In this document: positions 18,405 to 26,808 of the stretch, piece after piece
How the letters are laid out: the number at the start of each line of letters is the position of its first letter
Numbering within the stretch: position 1 is the first letter of the stretch
Assembly: GCA_910575755.1 (NCBI GenBank)
Contig: CAJTFO010000003.1
Location: forward strand, 248,001-312,000
DNA: 64,000 nucleotides
From: Desulfovibrionaceae bacterium
Lineage (GTDB): Bacteria > Desulfobacterota > Desulfovibrionia > Desulfovibrionales > Desulfovibrionaceae
Direction: 5' to 3'
Made by a program: the position numbers and the translations under genes
Notes under the pieces: generated by a model
What the model was told of the DNA's origin: nothing
The model's database searches: none
What the model saw: the letters and a program-made list of their open reading frames with translations, nothing else

Positions 18405-21400
18405 TCAAGCGCACAGCATGCCAGTGTTTCTCGTTTCCCGGCCGTCATGGGCAAGCTCCGCTCCGGCCTGGAACATGGCGGGCGTTGGTTCCATGGCCTG
18501 AGCCAGCAGGCCATCCAGCCTGCCTTCCTGCAGCATATCGTCAGGAAGCTGAGCATATGCGGCATCGGTCAGGTCTGCGGTTTGCTGGTTGGCCGCCTGG
18601 TCCAGGGTATAGAAACGGTCAAGTCTGTTGCTGCCGGCATACGATGTATAGTAGCCGTTGTGCGCGGCATTCCAGCTTATGGATATCAATTGCAGGCAGT
18701 CGGGAGCGTTTCTTGAATCGGCCACATTTTTTGCATTGTCAGAGTCAGTTATGAACAGGCCCGTATAATATCCCGCTGTCCCCTTTTCCTTGGCGGCATT
18801 GAATGTGTAGCCCCATACCGTCACAGCATGCCTCACGCTGCCCGATATGCTCAGCCCCACAGCCATGCCCGCCTGGAGAGCCGAGGCCAGCTGGTCCATG
18901 GCGGAAATGCTGTTCATATAATTCATGGTTATATACGGCGACCCTTCCATGTGCAGATAATTGCCGGCCTTGGAAGCGGTAGGGCTGTTGGAATAGCTGC
19001 GGTAGTTGGGGCCAAAAAACCAGCGCAATGCGTCTTCCACCATGCCTCCCACATTGGGAAAGGCGGCGTTGTAGGCATCATAGATAATATCTTCTGCATA
19101 ATCGCCTGTGGCGGATGTTATGCCGCTTTCGCCCCAGCCTGAGTAAGCCAGCATGTTTGACGCGACGGCAGCCCAGCATTGATTGTCATCCTTGCGATCC
19201 TGCACACACTTTTCCGCATCGTAATACACAGCGTCATCATAGCTGCGCAGCCTTTCCCCAGCCCAGGTGCCTTTCTGGAAATCCGCCAGCGTTACATTGC
19301 CGTAGCCGCTGATACAGGCATATTCGTTGTCGCCTATTGCGAACAGCGAACTGTATTCCGCCCCGCGCGCTTTGTTTCCCCTGATATGGACCCCAAGGTC
19401 ATACTCCAGGGTATAGGCGCTCGCATCGCCAGCGATGAGATCTCCGGGGCCGATCTCAAGGCTGTAATTGCCGGATTGCAGGCCGCCAAGGTTTATCTTC
19501 TCCAGAGAATTGGCGCTGAACACTATTCTGCCCGCCGCATCTCTGAGGCGGATCGCTAATGGATCCGCACAACTGACAGAAATGTAATTTTCCACCGTGG
19601 CTTCTGCGTAGAGAGAAAATGACCAGCTCTGCCAGGGCGCATTTTCTGTAATGGCCAGATTGGCAAGCGTATTGCTGAATCCCGCCAGCGTGTTTTCCTG
19701 GACAATCTGCTGCCCTGGACTGCGGTTCCACTTGAAGGTGTAAGCATTATTGTTTGTGGCCTCTGCCGCTTCCACAACGGCGTAATATGTGCCTTCAGCA
19801 AGGCCGGCCATGCTGATTTTTTCGCTCCCGCTGCGGGAATCGGAAATGTCTATGACATTGCCGGCGGCATCATACAAGGTAAGGGAAAGCGTGCCCCATG
19901 ACTGATCATAGTTTATCTGCGCGTAGTTACGCGAGGAGCCGGTTTCCATAAGGGTAATCTTGTAATAATCCACATCGGCGCTGTCATGAATGTTCACGCC
20001 GGGGGCGGAGCCGGAATATCCCAGGGCCGTGACAAGCCGTTCCGTTTCCGCCTCAAAACGGTCTTCATTCCAGCGGCCGGGCTGGTTTTTCAGTGAAAGA
20101 TTCTGCGCCTGGCTCCAGCAGTTCCAGCTTATATTGTAATTGGCGGTCGCCCCATCGGGACTGCTGATCTTTATGTAATAGGTGCCTGGATCCAGCGCCG
20201 CCAAATCCAGTTTCTGGCTGGTGCGGGAAAGACTGATGGCCTTCCGCATCAGATCCCCCTGGGCGTTGACGAGGGTCAGTTCCACCTGGCCGGTGGCGTT
20301 GATGCCGCTGATGGTGAAATAGTTTGCATTGGTGCCGCGCATGGAAAGACTGAATTTAAAGTAGTCCACATCCGCAGCGCCGCTTATGCTTGTGGCGCCG
20401 GTATAACTGCCTGCCTGAAAGGGCAGCGCCCTGGCCTTGGCGATTGTGTTGTTATTTTCAAACTTGTCTGATCTGGGGGTTACGGTATAGGCCGTCCTGT
20501 CCCAGGACATGGTGTACTTGTTGGCGTCTCCATTTGCCCCGGATACCTTCACATAGTAGACGCCTGCCGCCACGCCGGCCAGGTTGAGACGTTCGCTGTC
20601 GGCCATGGCGGAACGCGAAGCCATGATTTCGTTACCGTTGGCGTCATAAAGGGCCAGATCCAGATTGCCGTCGGCGTTGGTAAAATTGATCTGAAAAAAG
20701 TTGTTTGTTGTTCCTTTCTTGGTCAAGGTAAGGGCGTAATAATCCACATCTGTCGCTGAATGGATTGTAGCCCCCACGCCGCTCTTGGCATTAGCGTTGA
20801 GGGCTGTGGCGGTTGCAATGCTGTCGTTGCCGGCTGTTCCCGACCGATCATTGGCGTCTGGCGCGACAGCGTACGGGGTCCTGTCCCAGTCCAGGGAGTA
20901 AGAATTCACACTGCCGTCTGAAGATGACACCTTGACATAATATGTGCCTGGAGCAAGGCCGTCGAGCTCCGCTCTCTTTTCATTGACGCCATCTGTAATC
21001 GCCCCCGTAATTTCCTGGCCGGCGGCGTCGTACAGTTGCAGGGCAAGATTTCCCCTGCTGCCGTCAAAGCAGATCCTGGCAAAATTCTTGGCGGCGCCTT
21101 CATCGGTGAGAACCAGCTGATAGTAGTCCACATCCGCCGCCGTGTGGATACTGGCCTGAACGCCGGCGCCGGCCAGCTTGTTCAGGGCTGTGGCGGTTGC
21201 AATGCTGTCGTTGCCGGCTGTTCCCGGCCGATCATTGGCGTCTGGCGCTACAGCGTACGACGTCCTGTCCCAGTCCAGGGAGTAAGAATTCACACTGCCG
21301 TCTGAAGACGACACCTTGACATAATATGTGCCTGGAGCAAGACCATTAAGGTTCGCTCTCTTTTCATTGACGCCGCCTGTGACCGCGCCCGCGATCTCCT

Positions 21401-24400
21401 GGCCGGCGGCATCGTACAGTTGGAGAGCAAGGTTGCCCATACTCCCGTCAAAGCTGATCCTGACAAAGTTCCTGGCGACGCCCTCGCCGGTGAGAACCAG
21501 CTGATAGTAGTCCACATCCGCTGCCGTATGGATAGTGGCCTGGGCGCCGGTGTTGGCCAGCTTGTTCAGAATTGTGGCCGAAGCCAAGGTGTCATTGCCT
21601 GTTGTGCCGGCAGCGTCATTGCTGTCAGCCGCCGGGGTATAATTTTTTCTGTCCCAGGAGAGCGTATAATTGTTTGTAGCGCCTGCGCTCCCGGCTACTT
21701 TAAGATAGTACGTTCCGGGAGCCAGCGCGGCCAGATCAACAGAGGCAGCGCCAGCGCCAGCGGATGCGGCTCTCACTATGTTGCCCGACTCGTCAAGCAG
21801 GAACAGCTCAAGCTTGCCGTCCCGCTCCTGAAAATCAATACGCGCGTAGTTGGCCGCCCCCCCGACGCCGTCAAGAATCAGCTTGTAATAATCCACATCA
21901 GTGGCTGAATGGATGCTCAATGCCGCATTGCTGCCTGTAGTCTGGGTCAGGGCCGTGGCTGTGCCCATGGTGTCGTTGCCGGCCGCGCCGACCGCATCGG
22001 CGGCGTCCGCCACGGGTGCATAATTCAGGCTGTCCCAGGCCAGGGAATATGTGTTTGCCGTTTTGCCAACCCCGGAAACACGCAGGTAATATGCGCCCGC
22101 GGAGAGGCCCGACAGATCAAGCCTTTTGCTGCCTTGCGCCGCTGCCGCCTGCACGGCTACGGCGTTACCGTTTGCATCCAGAAGTTGCAGATCCAGATTG
22201 CCGTTCTGCTGATCAAAGACAATTTGCGCATAATTGGGGCTTCTGCCGTCAGCGGCCAGAGAGATGGCGTAATAGTCGACATCATGCTGGGAATGGATGC
22301 TCATGGCGCTGCCGCTGTTTGCCGAACTCCCCAGATCTGTGGCAGTGGCCAGAGTATTGTTGCCGACTGTGCCCGCCCTGTCATGGATGTCTGTCAGGAT
22401 GCCGTATGTTGTCCTGTCCCACTCCAGGGCATATGTGTTCAGAGCGCCGTTATTGCCGGATACCTTCAAATAATAGATTCCGGCTTCCATGTTGTTCAGA
22501 GATATATATTCCGAATTTCCGGTTCGCGATGCCGAGCTGGCCAGAAGAGCGCCTGCCTCATCGTACAGAAAGAGATCCAGATCCCCCTCAACGCCTGCAA
22601 AGCTGATTTTCGCGTAGTTTTTGGCAGTGCCTACGCCGTCAAGGGCAAGCTTGAAAAAATCAACATCTGTATCCGAATGGATGCTTGCTTCCAGACCGCC
22701 GATAAACTTGTTAAGATTTGTGGCCGTTTGCAGCGTGTCGTTGCTTTTCCCGGCGGCGTCATTGCTGTCGGGCTTTGGGGCGTAGTTTGACCTGTCCCAG
22801 TCCAGCGTATACTTGTTGACGGCTCCCACATTGCCCTGCACTTTCACATAATAGGTTCCCGCAGCAAACCCGCTGAAGCGGATGATTTCCGAATCTGAAC
22901 CCCGCATTTCGGAGGAGGACACAAGATTGCCCCCGGCATCATACAGCAGCAGGTCAAGATCCCCATCCGCATCCGTGAAATTGATTCTGAAAAAGTTGCC
23001 GGATGTGCCGCCGGCGTCCAGGACAAACTTGTAGTAGTCCACATCCGTGGCGGAATGTATGCTGGTCGCGACGCCGCTTCTGCTCAGCACCGCCAGGTTG
23101 GTGGCGGTGGCAAGCGTGTTGTTGCCTGGCTTTCCGGCGGCGTCATTGCTGTCGGGCTTTGGGCCATAGTTTGACCTGTCCCAGTCCAGCGTATACTTGT
23201 TGACGGCTCCCGCATTGCCCTGCACTTTCACATAATAGGTTCCCGCAGCAAGCCCGGCAAAGCGGATGATTTCCGAATCTGAACCCCGCATTTCGGAGGA
23301 GGACACAAGATTGCCCCCGGCATCATACAGCAGCAGGTCAAGGTCGCCATCCGCATCCGTAAAATTGATTCTGAAAAAATTGTCGGCTGTGCCGGGGGCG
23401 TCCAGAACAAGCTTGTAATAGTCCACATCCGTGGCGGAATGTATGCTGGCCGCGACGCCGCTTCTGGCCAGCACCGCCAGGTTGGTGGCGGTGGCGATTG
23501 TATCGTTGCCGGGTTTTCCGGCGGCGTCATTGCTGTCGGGCGTCGGGCCGTAGTTTGTTCTGTCCCAGTCCAGCGTGTACTTGTTGACGGCTCCCGCGTT
23601 GCCCTGCACTTTCACATAATAGGTTCCCGCAGCAAGCCCGCTGAAGCGGATGATTTCCGAATCTGAACCCCGCGTTTCGGAGGAGGACACAAGGTTGCCC
23701 CCGGCATCGTACAACAGCAGGTCAAGATCGCCCTTTGCATCCGTGAAATTGATTCTGAAAAAGTTGTCGGCTGTGCCGGCGGCGTCCAGGACAACCTTGT
23801 AATAGTCCACATCCGTGGCGGAATGTATGCTGGCCGCGACGCCGCTTCTGGTCAGCACGGCCAGGTTGGTGGCGGTGGCGATTGTATCGTTGCCGGGTTT
23901 TCCGGGGGCGTCATTGCTGTCGGGCGTCGGGCCGTAGTTTGTTCTGTCCCAGCTCAGCGTGTAGTTGTTGACGGCTCCCGCGTTGCCCTGCACTTTCACA
24001 TAATAGGTTCCCGCAGCAAGCCCGGCAAAGCGGATGACTTCCGAATTTGAACCCCGCGTTTCGGAGGAGGACACAAGATTGCCCCCGGCATCGTACAGCA
24101 GCAGGTCAAGATCGCCCTTTGCATCCGTGAAATTGATTCTGAAAAAGTTGTCGGCTGTGCCGCCGGCGTCCAGAACAACCTTGTAATAGTCCACATCCGT
24201 GGCGGAATGTATGTTTGCCGCGGCGCCGCTTCTGGCCAGCACGGCCAGGTTGGTGGCGGTGGCGATTGTATTGTTGCCGGGTTTTCCGGCGGCGTCATTG
24301 TTGTCGGGCGTCAGGCCGTAACTTGTTCTGTCCCAGCTCAGCGTGTAGTTGTTGACGGCTCCCGCGTTGCCCTGCACTTTCACATAATAGGTTCCCGCAG

Positions 24401-24704
24401 CAAGTCCGGCAAAGCGGATGACTTCCGAATTTGAACCCCGCGTTTCGGAGGAGGACACAAGATTGCCCCCGGCATCGTACAGCAGCAGGTCAAGGTCGCC
24501 ATTTGCATCCGTGAAATTGATTCTGAAAAAGTTGTCGGCTGTGCCGGCGGCGTCCAGGACAACCTTGTAATAGTCCACATCCGTGGCGGAATGTATGCTT
24601 GCCGCGGCGCCGCTTCTGGCCAGCACGGCCAGGTTGGTGGCGGTGGCAATTGTATTGTTGCCGGGTTTTCCGGCGGCGTCGTTATTATCAGTCAAAACAC
24701 TCAT
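18405..24704 (-). CDS. Giant putative type I-secreted protein: PPC-like repeats plus IdeS/Mac-like cysteine protease
   Basis: A 2099-aa protein without a signal peptide; repeats start at residue 6. About fourteen beta-rich PPC-like units follow, mostly 120-128 aa, each with a TATNL-type turn, IHSATDVDYY, DLDLLLYDAGGN and AAGTYYVKV. Units 1-5 are near copies. Residues about 1790-2060 form a papain-like domain: C1843 in DNQCWAAVASNML, H1959 in RHAVTVWGY and D1987/D1989 in ITDSDN. Spacing and context resemble IdeS/Mac (C66) peptidases, so a secreted endopeptidase is inferred. No RTX nonapeptides are seen. The start has GGGAGG upstream. Facing ABC and HlyD genes and same-strand TolC and small genes suggest export by type I secretion. 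The substrate is unknown; alternatives are an adhesin or another papain-fold hydrolase. Confidence 0.8.
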   Translation of the reverse strand: MSVLTDNNDAAGKPGNNTIATATNLAVLARSGAAASIHSATDVDYYKVVLDAAGTADNFFRINFTDANGDLDLLLYDAGGNLVSSSETRGSNSEVIRFAGLAAGTYYVKVQGNAGAVNNYTLSWDRTSYGLTPDNNDAAGKPGNNTIATATNLAVLARSGAAANIHSATDVDYYKVVLDAGGTADNFFRINFTDAKGDLDLLLYDAGGNLVSSSETRGSNSEVIRFAGLAAGTYYVKVQGNAGAVNNYTLSWDRTNYGPTPDSNDAPGKPGNDTIATATNLAVLTRSGVAASIHSATDVDYYKVVLDAAGTADNFFRINFTDAKGDLDLLLYDAGGNLVSSSETRGSDSEIIRFSGLAAGTYYVKVQGNAGAVNKYTLDWDRTNYGPTPDSNDAAGKPGNDTIATATNLAVLARSGVAASIHSATDVDYYKLVLDAPGTADNFFRINFTDADGDLDLLLYDAGGNLVSSSEMRGSDSEIIRFAGLAAGTYYVKVQGNAGAVNKYTLDWDRSNYGPKPDSNDAAGKPGNNTLATATNLAVLSRSGVATSIHSATDVDYYKFVLDAGGTSGNFFRINFTDADGDLDLLLYDAGGNLVSSSEMRGSDSEIIRFSGFAAGTYYVKVQGNVGAVNKYTLDWDRSNYAPKPDSNDAAGKSNDTLQTATNLNKFIGGLEASIHSDTDVDFFKLALDGVGTAKNYAKISFAGVEGDLDLFLYDEAGALLASSASRTGNSEYISLNNMEAGIYYLKVSGNNGALNTYALEWDRTTYGILTDIHDRAGTVGNNTLATATDLGSSANSGSAMSIHSQHDVDYYAISLAADGRSPNYAQIVFDQQNGNLDLQLLDANGNAVAVQAAAAQGSKRLDLSGLSAGAYYLRVSGVGKTANTYSLAWDSLNYAPVADAADAVGAAGNDTMGTATALTQTTGSNAALSIHSATDVDYYKLILDGVGGAANYARIDFQERDGKLELFLLDESGNIVRAASAGAGAASVDLAALAPGTYYLKVAGSAGATNNYTLSWDRKNYTPAADSNDAAGTTGNDTLASATILNKLANTGAQATIHTAADVDYYQLVLTGEGVARNFVRISFDGSMGNLALQLYDAAGQEIAGAVTGGVNEKRANLNGLAPGTYYVKVSSSDGSVNSYSLDWDRTSYAVAPDANDRPGTAGNDSIATATALNKLAGAGVQASIHTAADVDYYQLVLTDEGAAKNFARICFDGSRGNLALQLYDAAGQEITGAITDGVNEKRAELDGLAPGTYYVKVSSSDGSVNSYSLDWDRTPYAVAPDANDRSGTAGNDSIATATALNANAKSGVGATIHSATDVDYYALTLTKKGTTNNFFQINFTNADGNLDLALYDANGNEIMASRSAMADSERLNLAGVAAGVYYVKVSGANGDANKYTMSWDRTAYTVTPRSDKFENNNTIAKARALPFQAGSYTGATSISGAADVDYFKFSLSMRGTNANYFTISGINATGQVELTLVNAQGDLMRKAISLSRTSQKLDLAALDPGTYYIKISSPDGATANYNISWNCWSQAQNLSLKNQPGRWNEDRFEAETERLVTALGYSGSAPGVNIHDSADVDYYKITLMETGSSRNYAQINYDQSWGTLSLTLYDAAGNVIDISDSRSGSEKISMAGLAEGTYYAVVEAAEATNNNAYTFKWNRSPGQQIVQENTLAGFSNTLANLAITENAPWQSWSFSLYAEATVENYISVSCADPLAIRLRDAAGRIVFSANSLEKINLGGLQSGNYSLEIGPGDLIAGDASAYTLEYDLGVHIRGNKARGAEYSSLFAIGDNEYACISGYGNVTLADFQKGTWAGERLRSYDDAVYYDAEKCVQDRKDDNQCWAAVASNMLAYSGWGESGITSATGDYAEDIIYDAYNAAFPNVGGMVEDALRWFFGPNYRSYSNSPTASKAGNYLHMEGSPYITMNYMNSISAMDQLASALQAGMAVGLSISGSVRHAVTVWGYTFNAAKEKGTAGYYTGLFITDSDNAKNVADSRNAPDCLQLISISWNAAHNGYYTSYAGSNRLDRFYTLDQAANQQTADLTDAAYAQLPDDMLQEGRLDGLLAQAMEPTPAMFQAGAELAHDGRETRNTGMLCA
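22770..24689 (-). repeat. Five tandem near-identical 384-bp coding repeats
   Basis: The 5' end of the protease gene has five consecutive 384-bp (128-aa) units: 24306-24689, 23922-24305, 23538-23921, 23154-23537 and 22770-23153. They differ at only a few codons (for example TADANGD versus TDAKGD, VLDAAG versus VLDAGG). Later units in the gene diverge strongly and vary in length. The pattern indicates recent expansion by unequal recombination at one end of an old repeat array and predicts copy-number variation between strains. Confidence 0.85.
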
Positions 24705-24743
24705 GCCCGCCTCCCAGAAAATTTTTTAGAAGCTTCGTGATGC

Positions 24744-25022
24744 TTACTTCTGAATATCCCAATTATTGGTTTCCTGCGGCTTCCTGTTCAGGACTCCGTC
24801 CTGAACAAGCTTGTCCACAACCTTGCCCAGAGTTTCATACAACTGTATAAAACCCTGCAATGGGATGATGATTCGTTCCGAAACCATGGGGACGGGTTTT
24901 TCTTCATTGCGTCTGGCCTGCAAGGTAAAGAGGTCCAAACGCACCGTGCCATTGAGCATGTGCACAGTCTCAAGCCCGTCAGCAAAAGTCTCTCTGCATG
25001 AAGTCGCGGCATTGTCTTTCAT
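24744..25022 (-). CDS. Small hypothetical protein upstream of the giant protease gene
   Basis: A 92-aa soluble-looking protein: MKDNAATSC, GTVRLDLFTLQ, then ERIIIPLQGFIQLYETLGKV and VDKLVQDGVL. I start it at the ATG at 25022, preceded by GGAGGG; an upstream in-frame codon would add 40 implausible residues. The layout (a short beta element, RIIIP, then a long helix) loosely recalls DUF3467-type proteins, but I do not assign it. It ends 39 nt before the protease start and is surely cotranscribed with it. A role as secretion chaperone, cytoplasmic inhibitor or regulator is possible. Confidence 0.7.
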   Translation of the reverse strand: MKDNAATSCRETFADGLETVHMLNGTVRLDLFTLQARRNEEKPVPMVSERIIIPLQGFIQLYETLGKVVDKLVQDGVLNRKPQETNNWDIQK

Positions 25023-25342
25023 GATCCCTCCCGGATAGAGAATACACCCGCGATTGCCGCCGCCGAGAACGCTGCCGGCTTCAGACCGACGCGTATTGGC
25101 AGCCAAAACAGTACGACAGAAGCGGAGTGTGTTGATAAACATTCGCAGGTTGGCTTTTCTTCTCCGAATGGCTGCGCTGTGCGGAGAAAAGTTTCAAGCC
25201 TCTTTTAAGAAAATTCAAAACACATTAAACAGTTTTCTGCAAAATTGGAATAGTTTTCCCCCGCTTTTTTAAAAATATATGTAGAAATTCAACCTGTTAT
25301 TTTGACAAACGGGCTGGAAACAGGCTCCCGCACCGGGCAGGC
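25023..25342. other. AT-rich intergenic region between TolC-like gene and small gene
   Basis: This 320-nt gap is clearly richer in A and T than its surroundings, especially 25195-25310. On the minus strand TTGTCA (25308-25303) followed by TCTACATATATT could form a weak promoter for the small gene and the protease gene. No open frame with a ribosome site is seen. The promoter reading is tentative. Confidence 0.35.
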
Positions 25343-26654
25343 TCAGCGCAACGTGGGGTTTCTCAGTCCCATATTGAAAAACAGCCTGACCCGCGCGGTC
25401 TGAAAGTCGGCCAAAGCCTTGCTGATGCGAACTTCGGCCTCTGTCAGTCTGGACTGGGCGCCAATCAGGTCGCTCAGCGTGCCCACAGTCTTGTAGCGCT
25501 CGTTGGCCAGCGCGTAATTTGCTTCCGCCGTTTTCGCTCCCGCGCGGGCGTTCTGGTACACTTCACGGGCGTCCTGAATGTCCATCAACGCTTTCAGCAC
25601 ATCCGTCCTGGCCGCTGCCAGAGTATTCTTATAAGCGGCGCGCAGTCCTCTTATGCGGTGTCTGTCCCGCTCCACGCCGAACGCCGTTTTGCCTCCTTCA
25701 AAAAATGTCCAGGTAAAATTGACGCCCACCGTCCAGTAATGCCGGTCATAGTCCTCGTAACGGCTGTCGGCATAGTCCCGGCTGTACGCCATCCAGTCCG
25801 AGGTCAGATCCACCTGCGGCAAGGCTTCCCCCGCCGTGACCTGTAACGCCTTCTCCGCAGTTTCAATGCTTTTTTGCGCTATGCGGATGTCGGGACGGTG
25901 TTGCGCGGCCAGCTTCAACGCCTCGTTTTCCGTGTAGTCCACCTTGCGTGGATAGGCCTCCAGCGCGCCGTCATATTTGACCTTCTCGCCCGGAGGATAG
26001 CCGAGATACTGATTCAGTCGCATTTCGCACGTGCGGATCGAGTTGCGCACATTGATAAGCTGCGCCTGCGCCTGGGACAGCTCAACCCTGTTTTGCAGCA
26101 CATTTGCATACGGCGCCATGCCCACTTCAGACAGTGATTCCGCAACGCCAACCTGCATTTCAATGCGCCGGATGGAATCCCTGACCAGACGCAAGTCTCG
26201 CCGGGATTGCAGCAGCAGAAAGAACTGAATCTGGACGTTGGCGATAAGCTCCAGTTCAGCCTGACGCAATGTCTCTGTGGCGATGTCCTTCTTGATGCGC
26301 GCCCGCTGGAGGTTGTTCAGATGGGCGAAGCCCGCGAAAAGAGACAGGGTGGCCCGCACGCCTCTCGAATTGCTGTCGCTGGAGAGTTCGTCCGAGCTTC
26401 CCACAGCACCGCTGTTTCTGAGGCGGTTTCGGCTGGCGACCAGCGACAGCCGGGGCCAGAAATGGCTCTGGGCAACGCCCACTTCCATGCGGGCGCTCTC
26501 CAGCGCGTGCATCTTCTCTTCCAGAGATGGATTGACTTTCAAGGCTCGTTCAATGGCCGCGCCAAGGGATATAGGCGGGAGGAGCGGCGTTGACGGGCAT
26601 TGCCGTAACTACGGCTGAAAGCAATATGATACAGGCAATGCCAAACTTTGACAC
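25343..26654 (-). CDS. TolC-family outer-membrane channel, apparent frameshift after the signal peptide
   Basis: The body (25343-26542, about 400 aa) is a TolC/LapE-type outer-membrane factor: two alpha-hairpin repeats with KVNPSLEEKMHALESARMEV, YANVLQNRVELSQAQAQL, RPDIRIAQKSIETAEKAL, NFTWTFFEGG and LIGAQSRLTEAE. Its own frame lacks a signal peptide. One appears just upstream in another frame: GTG 26654, with GGAGG before it, encodes VSKFGIACIILLSAVV ending in AAPPAYIPW, then hits TGA at 26550. A 1-nt shift near 26555-26575 would join them through SLGAAIERALKVNPSL, a normal TolC N terminus. Either the gene is a recent pseudogene or the sequence has an indel. It probably supplies the channel for the type I system. 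Confidence 0.8.
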
Positions 26655-26808
26655 AATATCCTCCATCCCCATATGCCTGCGCGCGCAAGCGCACTGTCCC
26701 AATTTCCCGGCAATGACGCCATCAGGTTCGTACTTCAGGCCCAGGCAATATTGTCCCCCAGTGCAGTCCGGCACATGAAAACGCCCTGCGGCACGGGCAG
26801 CCGGCGCA

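Noticed and set aside
22770..24689. Tandem repeats considered as a CRISPR array
   Set aside because: The unit is 384 bp, in frame and protein-coding; no short repeat/spacer pattern occurs.
26542..26672. Programmed frameshifting in the TolC-like gene
   Set aside because: No slippery heptamer or downstream pseudoknot is evident, and the shift lies at the signal peptide, where programmed events are not known.
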